60,787 bases of DNA from positions 1 through 60,787 of the forward strand of contig JABIRP010000403.1 in assembly GCA_018699735.1 (NCBI GenBank), in the 5' to 3' direction. The notes beneath the pieces are model-generated. The model made no database searches and was not told the origin of the DNA. It saw nothing but the letters and a program-made list of their open reading frames with translations. This document shows positions 16,418-25,115 of this stretch, piece after piece (positions within the stretch are counted from its first letter, which is position 1; each line of letters starts with the position of its first letter). This DNA comes from Rhodospirillaceae bacterium. GTDB taxonomy: Bacteria; Pseudomonadota; Alphaproteobacteria; Thalassobaculales; Thalassobaculaceae. A program made the position numbers and the translations under genes.

Positions 16418-17788
16418 TTAAAGCAGGTTCTTCACATCCGATGAAAACGTCGGGAACGCGAACTGGTCATCCTTAAGTTTACTCACCGGAATGTCGTGGC
16501 TCATCGCCAGGGCAAATAGATGGATCAACTCCTCGCCGTGGTGGCCGACCATATGAGCGCCGACGATCCGATCCTTCGCCCGATCGACCAGGACCTTGGC
16601 CCAGGCTGCAGTCTCGGCGTAACTCTTGGCCGAGAACCAGCCGGTCATGTCGTTGGTCGAAACGTCAACCTCCAGGCCGCTGGCACGCGCTTCCTGCTCG
16701 GTAAGCCCAACGCTGGCAAAGGCCGGCACGGTATGTACGCAGCTCGGCACATTTGCATAATCCGGCGAGTGTTTGGCACCGTCGACGATGTTGCGCCCGA
16801 CGATGCGCCCCTCGACGGTCGCGAGCGGTGAGAGTTGCGCCGGCCCAACCAAGGCATCGCCGCAAACCCAGACCGACGGGTTGGTGGTTGAGCGTAGATA
16901 GGCATCGACCTCAATCCGGATGCCGTCATGTGAGATCCCGCCGGCCGCAAGATCCAGAGTATCAACATTGGCGACGCGGCCAGCACCGTTGACCACCCGG
17001 TCGGCGTCTAGAGTATGCACGGCCCCATCGTGTTCAAACAACACCTGCAGGCGGCCGTTTGATTTCGTGATTTGGCTCACCTTGACCCCGGTCTTGACCG
17101 TGATGCCAATACGCTCGCTTTCCTCCTGCACCTTGGCGACCGCGTCGGCGTCCAGGCGTGGCAGCAACCGGTCCATGACCTCCAAGATTGTGACCTTGGC
17201 CCCGGCGCGGGCGTAGACGTGACCGAATTCCAGCGCGATGACACCGCCGCCGACGAAGACAACTTCCTCTGGCAACTCGCGCTCGGTCAGCATTTCGTCC
17301 GAGGTGATCATGAGCTCCGCCCCAGAGATCGGCAGGGACATCGGTTTGGAGCCGGTGGCGACGACGATGTCCTTGCCTTCCAGGATTTGCGCGCCGTCAG
17401 GGCCATCGACCTCGCCTCGGACCTCAATCGCGTTGGGTCCGACGAACTTGGCATGGCCGTGATAGACATCACCGCGTTTCTTGGCCACACCCTCCATGGC
17501 GTCCGGGATGAAATCGACCATGCCGCGCTCTCGGTCGATCAGCTTGGCCCAGTCGAGTTTGGGCTTGCCAACATCGATGCCGTGAGCGGCGGCGAGTTTG
17601 ATCTCATGCAAAGCGTGACCGGCGGCGACCAGAACTTTCTTCGGCGTGCATCCACGATTTGGGCAAGTGCCGCCAAAGTCGCGTTCCTCGACAAAGGCGA
17701 TGCTGCGGCCCGCCTCATGGACGACCGCTGGGACGCCAAAACCGGCGTTGCCGCCGCCGAGGATGATGACATCGTATCGTTCCGCCAT
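16418..17788 (-). CDS. FAD-dependent pyridine nucleotide-disulfide oxidoreductase (glutathione-reductase-like)
   Basis: A 456-residue class I flavoprotein. The N-terminal FAD motif is VIILGGGNAGFGV and the redox-active pair is GGTCPNRGCTPKK. The NAD(P)-binding motif is VVFVGGGVIALEFG, with a central FAD contact in VWVCGDALVG. The C-terminal dimer domain contains GAHMVGHHGEELIHLFALA, where the His-Glu pair corresponds to the catalytic acid/base. It reduces a disulfide (glutathione, mycothiol-like or metal substrate) with NADPH or NADH. The start MAERYD at 17788 is preferred. It is downstream of the FdrA operon on the same strand. Confidence 0.88.
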   Translation of the reverse strand: MAERYDVIILGGGNAGFGVPAVVHEAGRSIAFVEERDFGGTCPNRGCTPKKVLVAAGHALHEIKLAAAHGIDVGKPKLDWAKLIDRERGMVDFIPDAMEGVAKKRGDVYHGHAKFVGPNAIEVRGEVDGPDGAQILEGKDIVVATGSKPMSLPISGAELMITSDEMLTERELPEEVVFVGGGVIALEFGHVYARAGAKVTILEVMDRLLPRLDADAVAKVQEESERIGITVKTGVKVSQITKSNGRLQVLFEHDGAVHTLDADRVVNGAGRVANVDTLDLAAGGISHDGIRIEVDAYLRSTTNPSVWVCGDALVGPAQLSPLATVEGRIVGRNIVDGAKHSPDYANVPSCVHTVPAFASVGLTEQEARASGLEVDVSTNDMTGWFSAKSYAETAAWAKVLVDRAKDRIVGAHMVGHHGEELIHLFALAMSHDIPVSKLKDDQFAFPTFSSDVKNLL

Positions 17789-17880
17789 GGCTCGCACTCC
17801 CGCCGTCCGTTAACTATAAGGCGACCATGCCACGCGGCCCGATCACGGGCACTTCACGATTATGAAATCAGGAGGGATTG

Positions 17881-18654
17881 TTAGGTCTTGAGCACATCTC
17901 GCAAGCCGGCCAAGGCATCCCAACCGGAACTGTGCCCGATCCGATCGATCCGCTTGAGTGCGTCCGTCACACCGCCGACCCCCGATAGTGCCAGCAACAG
18001 ATCATGAAGCGCCGCTGACGCCAGTCCGCGTGCACCGGCTGCAAGGTGCGCTTGGCTGATGGCGTTGGTAAGATCCGGCGCCAGTGACTGGATCCGTTGG
18101 TAAAGACGTTCAGCCACCAACTTTTGCCCAGTTGTCTGTAGCCCCAGCATCCAGCCAACCAACAAATCATCACCGGCTGGCGTCAATCCCTCGCCCAATC
18201 CGAGCAAGGCACGGATGGGTACCTCGGGGGGGAGTGTCTCGCGATCGGACCTATACCAATCCACCAACGCCTCGCGTGCCGGATCCGTACGCTGAGAGAC
18301 AGGCGTTTCATCTTTTACAGCCAGCCCTCTGGGGGGCACCACAACCATCCCCGCGTCAAGCCTGGCAAGGGCGGCTTTGGCCCGCCCGCCGGACAGGTTC
18401 ACGGACGTGGGCGCCCAAGGTGTTGCTATCGAAAGATCGATCTCGATATCTGCGCCGACGGAAAATCGGTCGTTGAACTCAGCCAGGATGTTGAGAGGGC
18501 CATCGCCGATTACCAGGTGGCCGAGGCAAATCAGACCGCCGGTCTCGCATTCCAGATAAAGGCTCCGCTCGAACTTCGCGATCACCGTGAGCCGTTCGCC
18601 TGAGTTAATCAGCTCGCCAGCGATTGGACCGTAGCTTTGTGCCTGGATTGTCAT
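17881..18654 (-). CDS. DUF2877 protein (AllH/YlbF-like)
   Basis: A 257-residue protein with the DUF2877 core RALLGLGEGLTPAGDDLLVGWMLG. In Escherichia coli the DUF2877 protein YlbF (AllH) is encoded beside FdrA (AllF) and YlbE (AllG), and the three have been assigned to oxamate carbamoyltransferase in anaerobic allantoin breakdown. Here it follows the fdrA-like gene by 11 nt on the same strand, so the same complex is likely. ATG 18654 is preferred to the in-frame ATG at 18696, which would overlap the preceding gene. Confidence 0.8.
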   Translation of the reverse strand: MTIQAQSYGPIAGELINSGERLTVIAKFERSLYLECETGGLICLGHLVIGDGPLNILAEFNDRFSVGADIEIDLSIATPWAPTSVNLSGGRAKAALARLDAGMVVVPPRGLAVKDETPVSQRTDPAREALVDWYRSDRETLPPEVPIRALLGLGEGLTPAGDDLLVGWMLGLQTTGQKLVAERLYQRIQSLAPDLTNAISQAHLAAGARGLASAALHDLLLALSGVGGVTDALKRIDRIGHSSGWDALAGLRDVLKT

Positions 18655-18665
18655 GCGAGATCGTA

Positions 18666-20171
18666 TCAGGCCGAATTCAAGATCCCGAGCGTCCATTCGG
18701 CTGCAACCGCGTTCGAAGGAGCGACCCGCACACCGGCACGCGTGAGTGCCGAAACCTGCTCGGAATGGATTTGTGGATCCTCCTCCGTCCCGGTTACCGA
18801 GGCGATGACGACCGGGCGCCGTCCCGTGCTGGCGTCGATCGCTTGCGCGATGCCGCCGGCCGGGTCGGGGTGGGCGCCGTATCCCAACAGAACATCTAGC
18901 AAGACGACGCGCACCGTCGGGTCACCCAGCATCTGTCGCAACATTGTCTCGCGAGGCTCGGGATCGATCATCGGGTGCGGCCGGTTACGGGTGAACTCAT
19001 CAGCACCGAGATCGAGCAGGCGAATGGCCGCCGCCGCATCGTCGCTTCCGGCGCCGGGGATTGGAGCGTTAGAAGCCACAACATGGCCGGCACCCATCAA
19101 GATTGCCTGGGCCTCACCGCAAAGCGTGCCGCCGGAATACAAGCCGACCACTCTCTGGCCATCCATTTGGCCATCCATTTGGCCATCGGATGAAACCGCG
19201 TTTGCAGGCGGTACATCAATTCGATCTTGGCCTACCGCGAGTGCTGCCGCATGGGCAAGGGTATCAGCGTGCTGCGCATTCGCTGGTAAATCCCCTGCAA
19301 CGCTGCCAAGGAAATGCACAACGTATGGCTTGCGGCTCCGCTGGATCTCCTCGACGACCCGCGCCACAACTTCAGGCGCCGGTGGTTTCGAGATCAACAC
19401 GATCCGTTTGGTTGCCGGGTCCCGTTCCAGCGCCGCCATCGCCGCGAGCGTGGTCAGGCCGCCGACGTCTGTTGAGAGATCCCGACCGCCGGTTCCGATT
19501 GCGTGCGATATACCGCCGCCGGCCCGGTGCACCAGGCATGAGACCTCTTGGATGCCGGTGCCGGACGCGCCAATGATCCCAACATCGCCGCGCCGAACCT
19601 CATTGGCAAAACCGATCGGTGTGCCGGCGATGATTGCCGTGCCGCAGTCAGGGCCCATCATCAACACCCCGTGCTCCGCCGCCAGGTGTTTCAGTGAGAT
19701 TTCGGCTTCGACCGGGACGTTGTCGGAAAACACCATGACATTGAGCCCCCGCTCGATCGCCTTGCGGGCCTCGGCGGCGGCGAAATCGCCCGGTACGGAA
19801 ATTAATGCCAGATTGGCGGTCGGTAAGGCCATGACCGCCCCGCGTAGAGTTCGTGGAACCCAACCGCTGGTCCCGTCATCGGCGGTTTGGCGGGGTGCTG
19901 AGAGCAGACGCTCGGCCTCGACCAAAGCCGCATGCGATGCTGATTCGTTTTTGGCTCGAACAGCCAGAATCAGGTCACCGGGTTTAGCGGTTTCTCCTTC
20001 GGGGGCAAGCAACCCAGCATCCCGCAGAATTTCCCGGTTGGCCGGCGTGCCGGTCATCACGGCCGCATCTTCGACACCGCTCAGACCCGCCACCTCGCGA
20101 GACAGGCGCATCAGAGCGATCGAGTCCATATAGGTTCCGGCCAGAACCAAATTAACGACAACCGCACTCAT
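18666..20171 (-). CDS. FdrA-like acyl-CoA-synthetase-fold protein (AllF-like)
   Basis: A 501-residue protein of the FdrA family, related to the succinyl-CoA synthetase alpha/beta fold. Recognisable parts are LMMGPDCGTAIIAGTPIGFAN, VGIIGASGTGIQEVSCLVHRAGGGISHAIGTGGRDLS and VVGLYSGGTLCGEAQAIL. It probably forms, with the DUF1116 and DUF2877 partners, a carbamoyltransferase converting oxalurate plus phosphate to oxamate and carbamoyl phosphate, or the analogous reaction on another ureide. The start overlaps the previous stop (ATGA at 20168-20171). Residues about 328-338 read DGQMDGQMDGQ, a short in-frame repeat expansion. E. coli FdrA is longer by about 55 residues, which matches the separate 59-residue gene upstream. 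Confidence 0.88.
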   Translation of the reverse strand: MSAVVVNLVLAGTYMDSIALMRLSREVAGLSGVEDAAVMTGTPANREILRDAGLLAPEGETAKPGDLILAVRAKNESASHAALVEAERLLSAPRQTADDGTSGWVPRTLRGAVMALPTANLALISVPGDFAAAEARKAIERGLNVMVFSDNVPVEAEISLKHLAAEHGVLMMGPDCGTAIIAGTPIGFANEVRRGDVGIIGASGTGIQEVSCLVHRAGGGISHAIGTGGRDLSTDVGGLTTLAAMAALERDPATKRIVLISKPPAPEVVARVVEEIQRSRKPYVVHFLGSVAGDLPANAQHADTLAHAAALAVGQDRIDVPPANAVSSDGQMDGQMDGQRVVGLYSGGTLCGEAQAILMGAGHVVASNAPIPGAGSDDAAAAIRLLDLGADEFTRNRPHPMIDPEPRETMLRQMLGDPTVRVVLLDVLLGYGAHPDPAGGIAQAIDASTGRRPVVIASVTGTEEDPQIHSEQVSALTRAGVRVAPSNAVAAEWTLGILNSA

Positions 20172-21424
20172 GAAATGCCAAGCTCCGCCGCCAGGACTTC
20201 GAGTGCCTGGGTGAAGCAGTCCATCGGTGCCTTGACCACGCCGGCGCCAACCTGACCGATGCCGGGCTCACGGTGGGCTATGCCGGTATTGATGGTCGGT
20301 GCAATGCCGCTCTCGACCACCAGACGGACATCGATTGCCGTCGGAACGCCGGCATAGTCGAGGGATGGGATCGTCCACTCAGGGTTTTCGGAAAGCGTGA
20401 TCTCGCGCATCGATCGGGTGAAATTCGCTGCCTCCGAGGCCCGTCCCGCACCGACGAAGCCTGCGACCGCCGGTGCGGCCGCCATTGCGAAGCCGCCCAG
20501 CCCGACGGTCTCGACGATTGTGCTGTCGCCCATGTCGGGATTGGCATGGCTCTCATCATAGCCTGGGAAGTAGAGACCTTGCGGCATCTCGACTGGCGCC
20601 GTGAACCAGCGGTCGCCAGTGCCGGAAACCCGGATGGCAAAGTCGGTGCCGTTGCGGCTCATGGCGGTGACGACGCTCGAACCCTCAATGCCGCGTACCG
20701 GATCCATGATCGCCTTGCCCATGGCCATGGCGATATTGAGGAAGAACTGATCGTTGCCGCCGGCGAACGCCAGTGCGCGGGACAGCACCGCGTTATCAAG
20801 GTTCAACTCTGCCGCCGCTTCGACAAGAGCCGGTCCAAGCTGGCGCACCAACAGGCTGGAGCAGGCGACATTGCGCTGGTGCATCTCGTCGCCCATGGTC
20901 AGGCCGCGCCCGACCAGGGGCTTGAGCTCTATGCCACCGGTCCGGCGCAAGGCGGCACCCAGCAGTGGGCCAAATTCATCACGCAGCCAAGCGAGCCGGG
21001 AGAGCACTTCGGCATCGTTGCCACCAAACCGCATGACCTTGCCAAGGCCTTCATTGATCGTGCAATAGGCGCGATTACCGAACGCCCGGTTCTCGACGAT
21101 CATCACCGGTTGCGACATCGTCGTCATGCCGGTCATCGGGCCCACGGCATCGAAGTCGTGATTGGGGCGAAGGGTGATGCTATCGACTTGGCTCTCGGCG
21201 TCTGCCAGATCCGATGCCCATCCTTCGAACACCATGATCCCGGCGACAGCACCTCGCATAGGCCCACACATGCGCGACCACTCAATCGGCGGGCCGGCGT
21301 GCAGGATCTGACGCTCTCCCAGATCGGGCATGACCTCATGCGCCGGGCGCACATCGACAAGCACCGGATCACCGCCAAGCAAGCGCTTCAGGGCCTCGGC
21401 GTTGGCTTTTTCTATGATCTCCAT
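20168..21424 (-). CDS. DUF1116 protein (AllG/YlbE-like)
   Basis: A 418-residue member of DUF1116, the YlbE family. Characteristic stretches are PPIEWSRMCGPMRGAVAG, NHDFDAVGPMTGMTTMSQP, GLGKVMRFGGNDAEVLSRL and FAGGNDQFFLNIAMAMGKA. In E. coli the homologous subunit belongs to the oxamate carbamoyltransferase with FdrA and YlbF. The ribosome site GAGGGGCGG precedes ATG 21424. It overlaps the FdrA gene by four bases, showing translational coupling. A dedicated carbamate kinase, which would use the carbamoyl phosphate, is not seen in the window. Confidence 0.88.
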   Translation of the reverse strand: MEIIEKANAEALKRLLGGDPVLVDVRPAHEVMPDLGERQILHAGPPIEWSRMCGPMRGAVAGIMVFEGWASDLADAESQVDSITLRPNHDFDAVGPMTGMTTMSQPVMIVENRAFGNRAYCTINEGLGKVMRFGGNDAEVLSRLAWLRDEFGPLLGAALRRTGGIELKPLVGRGLTMGDEMHQRNVACSSLLVRQLGPALVEAAAELNLDNAVLSRALAFAGGNDQFFLNIAMAMGKAIMDPVRGIEGSSVVTAMSRNGTDFAIRVSGTGDRWFTAPVEMPQGLYFPGYDESHANPDMGDSTIVETVGLGGFAMAAAPAVAGFVGAGRASEAANFTRSMREITLSENPEWTIPSLDYAGVPTAIDVRLVVESGIAPTINTGIAHREPGIGQVGAGVVKAPMDCFTQALEVLAAELGIS

Positions 21425-21433
21425 GACCGCCCC

Positions 21434-21613
21434 TCAAATTCCGAGTTTGGCGAGCAGTTCCGCCAGCTTGGCGTCGCCGCCGGCCGGTGGACGCCAGTCC
21501 GTAGCTTGAACCGCCTCGCCACGCGCCTCCAGGTCTTGTGCGAACACATCGAGGCCAAGGTTTATCACTTCGACAGGCCCGCTCAGCAGGCGGTCAACCG
21601 CTTCATCGCTCAT
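21434..21613 (-). CDS. Small FdrA-domain-like protein (59 residues)
   Basis: Short open frame starting MSDEAVDRLLSGPVEVINLG and ending GDAKLAELLAKLGI, with the central words INLGLDVFAQDL and VQATDWRPPAGGD. It is first in the DUF1116-FdrA-DUF2877 operon, nine bases before the DUF1116 start. The pattern of a short strand-turn-helix with DWRPPAGGD looks like a module I associate with FdrA-type proteins; 501 plus 59 residues is close to the length of E. coli FdrA. I infer a detached domain acting in the same complex. Confidence 0.72.
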   Translation of the reverse strand: MSDEAVDRLLSGPVEVINLGLDVFAQDLEARGEAVQATDWRPPAGGDAKLAELLAKLGI

Positions 21614-21711
21614 GGTTTGAGTGCTCTTGAGAATTGTTGCAGCTCTCTTAAACGACTAACCCCTGGATACGGTTCGGGCAAGGCCAAGGTCTTCGTGATA
21701 GGAGATAAAGA

Positions 21712-22947
21712 ATGAAAACTATGGATGTCGTAATCATCGGTGGCGGCGTGATCGGGGCATCGATCGCCTATCACTTGACCCGCGCCGGGGTGCGCGACGT
21801 TGTGCTGCTGGAACGAAATGAGCTCGCAACGGCGGCATCCAGTCGGGCGGCGGGGCTTGTCTTGGAAGTTACCGGGAAGCCTGCGAAACAACCTTTGGTG
21901 CACCAAACTCTCGCCGATGCTTACGATCTGGAAGAAATGTTGGGAGAGGATATCGGGTTCCGCCGCGTTGGCAGTTTGCGCGTCGCCCAGGCATCCGACC
22001 GCATCGTCGAACTTGACCGAATGGCTAAGGTCGCAGAGCAAACCGGTGTGCGCTTCGCGTGGTTGACGCCGCAGGCGGCGGGTTCGCGGGTTCCGTGGTT
22101 GGCGACCGATGAGACCTCGCGCTACGGATATTTCCAGGACGACGCCTTCGCCGATCCTTACCGCTTGGCCATGGCGTATGCCAAGGCGGCTCAGGCCGGA
22201 GGCGTGTCCCTCAAGCCACGCACGAGCGTCTTTGGGATCGAGATCGAACAAGGCCGTGCTGTGGCCGTCACGACCAGCGAGGGCCGGATTGCCAGCGGCT
22301 CAGTCGTCAATGCGGCTGGTGCTTGGGCAAACGCGTTGGTGTCGCCTGTAGACCAACCCTTGGCATTCACGCCGGTGCGCAGTCACTACTGGCTTGTCCC
22401 GCCGACGGCGGGATACCCGCCCGATCATCCAATTACCGTTTTGCCGGACGTGCCCGGTTACACCCGACCCGAGTTGGGTGGGCTTCTGGTTGGCGTGCAA
22501 GAAAATCAATCCTTGGCCTTTGACGCCCGAACCCTCGCCGGTGACGAGACAGCGCATACGATCGCCGAACGCGAGGATCATTGGGATGTCCTGGTCGAGA
22601 AAATGCCGGCGCTAAGCGCTCTAGCACCCGAAGCGGAGAACTGGGAGATTGCGCATTATGTCGCCGGTCTATCGTGCTACACGCCCGATGGTTTGTTCCT
22701 GCTCGGCGCGTCGCCCAGCATCGAGGGGCTGTTCGTTGCCGCCGGTTGTTGCGGATCCGGTGTCGCCGCGTCTGGGGGAATTGGCGCCGCCCTCAGCGAA
22801 CGTGTGACCGGTTCAACTCTAAGCTATGACCTCGGACCTTTCGCCCTGGACCGGTTCGGTTCCATCGACCCGAATTCGACCGAGTTCCAAGCGCGCTGCA
22901 CCGACGCCCGCGCCCACAAGGCCACCGGCTCAAACAGATCCGCTTAA
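21712..22947 (+). CDS. DAO-family FAD-dependent amino acid/sarcosine oxidase-like protein
   Basis: A 411-residue flavoenzyme of the D-amino-acid oxidase superfamily. It opens DVVIIGGGVIGASIAYHLTRAGV (FAD Rossmann), continues with LLERNELATAASSRAAGLV, the SSRxxG turn next to flavin, and ends with the FAD-proximal GLFVAAGCCGSGVAASGGIG. Family enzymes oxidise secondary or tertiary amines (sarcosine, dimethylglycine) or D-amino acids. Ribosome site GGAGATAAAG precedes the start. It is divergent from the FdrA operon; a ureide or amine pathway could link them. Its stop overlaps that of the convergent GMC oxidoreductase gene by three bases. Confidence 0.88.
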   Translation: MKTMDVVIIGGGVIGASIAYHLTRAGVRDVVLLERNELATAASSRAAGLVLEVTGKPAKQPLVHQTLADAYDLEEMLGEDIGFRRVGSLRVAQASDRIVELDRMAKVAEQTGVRFAWLTPQAAGSRVPWLATDETSRYGYFQDDAFADPYRLAMAYAKAAQAGGVSLKPRTSVFGIEIEQGRAVAVTTSEGRIASGSVVNAAGAWANALVSPVDQPLAFTPVRSHYWLVPPTAGYPPDHPITVLPDVPGYTRPELGGLLVGVQENQSLAFDARTLAGDETAHTIAEREDHWDVLVEKMPALSALAPEAENWEIAHYVAGLSCYTPDGLFLLGASPSIEGLFVAAGCCGSGVAASGGIGAALSERVTGSTLSYDLGPFALDRFGSIDPNSTEFQARCTDARAHKATGSNRSA

Positions 22948-24560
22948 CGATCCGCCAGCATCATGTCCGATGCCTTCTCGGCGATCATGGTCACCGGGGC
23001 ATGGGTGTTGCCCGAGGTGATGGTCGGCATGACCGAGGCGTCGGCGACCCGCAAGCCCTCGATGCCGTGCACCTTCAAGCGATCATCCACGACCGCCATG
23101 TCATCAGCGCCCATTTTGGCGGTACCAATGGGGTGGAAAATTGTGGTGGCGATATCGCCGACCGCCCTGACGATGTCCTCGTCGCTTGTCACGTCCGGCC
23201 CGGGCTTGATCTCGGTTGGTGTGAATTCAGCCAGGCGCTTGGTCGCCATCAGCTTGCGGGCATGGCGAATGCTGCTGGCTGCGACCATTCGGTCGGCCTC
23301 AGTCGACAGGTAGTTCGGCCGGATTGCCGGCGGCACCCGAGGGTCGTTCTGGGTGATGTGGCAGTCACCGCGGCTCTCGGGCCGAAGATTGCAGACCGAC
23401 ACCGTGATCGCAGGGAAGGTATGCAAGGGCTCACCGAACGCGTCCAGAGACAGCGGTTGAACGTGATACTCGATATTGGCGGTCTCGTAGGACGGGTCAG
23501 ATTTGGTGAAGATGCCGAACTGGCTGGGCGCCATTGCCATTGGGCCGGACCGATTGAATAGATAGCGCGCCGCGATGGTCGCCTTGCCGAGCAGGGTGCT
23601 TTGCATCTCGTTCAGCGTCTCGGCGCCGGAGATCTTGAAGATGGTCCGGATCTGCAGATGATCCTGCAGGTTGTCACCGACACCCTTCAACTCGTGGAGC
23701 ACCGGGATGCCCAGGTCATTCAGCAATCCACCCGGCCCGATGCCGGAGAGTTGGAGGATTTGCGGCGTGCCGATGGCACCGGATGCCATCACCACCTCTT
23801 GGTTTACGCTCACGGATTTTCGGGTGTTGCCGTGGCGAAGGATCAGGCCAGTTACCCGACGGCCTTCGAAGACCAGCTTCTCGACATGCGCGTCAGTCAC
23901 GACCTGCAGATTACTGCGCCCCTTGGCCGGATCGATGAAGGCTTTTCGCGCATTCCACCGGATGCCGCTTTTCTGGTTCACCTCGAAATAGCCGGCGCCC
24001 TCGTTGTCGCCGGTATTGAAGTCCTGGGTCGGCGGAATACCGATTTCTTGGGCCGCCTGCTGCACCGCATCCAGGATCGGCCAGGACAGGCGTTGTTCTT
24101 CCACTGGAAGCTCTCCGTCGGAGCCGTGAAATTCGTCGGCGCCGCCAAAGTAGCTCTCGGATTTCTTGAAGTAGGGCAGGATGTCGTCCCACCCCCAGCC
24201 GGTGTTGCCAAGCTGGCGCCAATGATCGTAGTCGCGCGCCTGGCCGCGCATGTAGATCATGCCGTTGATTGATGAACAGCCGCCAAGCACTTTGCCACGC
24301 GGATAGGCAAGCACGCGGCCGTTTAGACCCGGTTCGGGCTCGGTCTTGAAGCACCAGTCGGTCTTGGGGTTGCCCATGCAGTAGAGGTAGCCGACCGGCA
24401 CATGGACCCAAAACCTGTTGTCGCTGCCACCGGCCTCCAGCAGTAGGACCTTGTTGGACGGGTCGGCACTTAACCGATTGGCCAGCACGCAGCCGGCCGA
24501 TCCAGCCCCCACGACCACATAATCGAAACTTCCCAGATCCGGCAAATTCTCGGTACTCAT
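22944..24560 (-). CDS. GMC-family oxidoreductase (choline dehydrogenase-like)
   Basis: A 538-residue flavoenzyme with FAD motif DYVVVGAGSAGCVLANRLS. GMC signature 1 is GGCSSINGMIYMRGQARDYD. Signature 2 is ASGAIGTPQILQLSGIGP. The C-terminal active site is FHPIGTAKMG and SGNTHAPVTMIAEKASDM, with the His-Asn pair (NTH). It oxidises an alcohol to an aldehyde or acid. Relatives include BetA and polyethylene-glycol dehydrogenase; substrate unclear. Start ATG 24560 is preferred over a longer form with 22 extra residues lacking similarity. Confidence 0.92.
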   Translation of the reverse strand: MSTENLPDLGSFDYVVVGAGSAGCVLANRLSADPSNKVLLLEAGGSDNRFWVHVPVGYLYCMGNPKTDWCFKTEPEPGLNGRVLAYPRGKVLGGCSSINGMIYMRGQARDYDHWRQLGNTGWGWDDILPYFKKSESYFGGADEFHGSDGELPVEEQRLSWPILDAVQQAAQEIGIPPTQDFNTGDNEGAGYFEVNQKSGIRWNARKAFIDPAKGRSNLQVVTDAHVEKLVFEGRRVTGLILRHGNTRKSVSVNQEVVMASGAIGTPQILQLSGIGPGGLLNDLGIPVLHELKGVGDNLQDHLQIRTIFKISGAETLNEMQSTLLGKATIAARYLFNRSGPMAMAPSQFGIFTKSDPSYETANIEYHVQPLSLDAFGEPLHTFPAITVSVCNLRPESRGDCHITQNDPRVPPAIRPNYLSTEADRMVAASSIRHARKLMATKRLAEFTPTEIKPGPDVTSDEDIVRAVGDIATTIFHPIGTAKMGADDMAVVDDRLKVHGIEGLRVADASVMPTITSGNTHAPVTMIAEKASDMMLADR

Positions 24561-24659
24561 TCGGCGCGTTCCTCTTGTCCGGTCCATAGCGAGGCTTGTT
24601 ACGCGGTGATGATACGTGGTTACCATCGCTGAGGTAAATCAAACACATGGGGACGCGCA

Positions 24660-25049
24660 ATGACATCACTGAGAGAAACAGGCCGACGCATTCTAGGTGA
24701 AGTGCTCGGAGCGGATTATTTGGCCAAGCGCGATGCTTCGACGACAGACTTCAACGCACCGATCCGGGAGTTCTCGGAGACCGCCGCCTTCGGCATGCTG
24801 TGGAGCCGGCCGGGCTTGGAGCGCAAGACCAGGAGCCTGCTCTGCCTGGCAATGCTGACGGCGCTCAACCGACCGAACGAACTACGCATGCACTTGATGA
24901 GCGCGCTGAACAATGGCTGCAGCGTCGAAGAGATCCAGGAGGCGCTGCTGCACACAGTAGGCTATTGCGGCATCCCGGCGACCCGGGATGCCTTCGAGGT
25001 CGCCGAGGCCTTCTTGACCGAGCGTGGGTTGCTGTCCGGGGATGAGTAA
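24660..25049 (+). CDS. Carboxymuconolactone decarboxylase family protein
   Basis: The 129-residue all-helical protein has the CMD/AhpD-like core: RKTRSLLCLAMLTALNRPNEL, then HLMSALNNGCSVEEIQEALLH and YCGIPATRDAFEVA. It resembles PcaC, which decarboxylates 4-carboxymuconolactone in protocatechuate breakdown, but lacks the CxxC of AhpD peroxidases. A GGGGACG ribosome site precedes ATG 24660. It is divergent from the GMC gene and convergent with the TRAP operon; the palindrome C1 lies just beyond its stop. Confidence 0.85.
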   Translation: MTSLRETGRRILGEVLGADYLAKRDASTTDFNAPIREFSETAAFGMLWSRPGLERKTRSLLCLAMLTALNRPNELRMHLMSALNNGCSVEEIQEALLHTVGYCGIPATRDAFEVAEAFLTERGLLSGDE

Positions 25050-25057
25050 TGGAAAAA

Positions 25058-25096
25058 GGGGACATTCTGCATTTTCCCAAAAAGCAGAATGTCCCC
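25058..25096. repeat. Family C palindrome, copy C1
   Basis: GGGGACATTCTGC (25058-25070) and GCAGAATGTCCCC (25084-25096) are perfect 13 bp inverted repeats with an A/T-rich centre. A second copy lies at 28136-28182, on the other side of the TRAP transporter operon. Placed between two convergent stops, it could also serve as a transcription terminator. Confidence 0.9.
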
Positions 25097-25115
25097 ATTA
25101 TTGCGGTATTGTGTC

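Noticed and set aside
18637-20133. A 498-codon plus-strand open frame opposite the FdrA-like gene
   Set aside because: Arg/Ser/Pro-rich composition with no recognisable domain; the minus-strand frame is a clear FdrA.
20273-21715. A 480-codon plus-strand open frame opposite DUF1116 and the 59-residue gene
   Set aside because: His/Arg/Gly-rich shadow frame that also contradicts the minus-strand operon.
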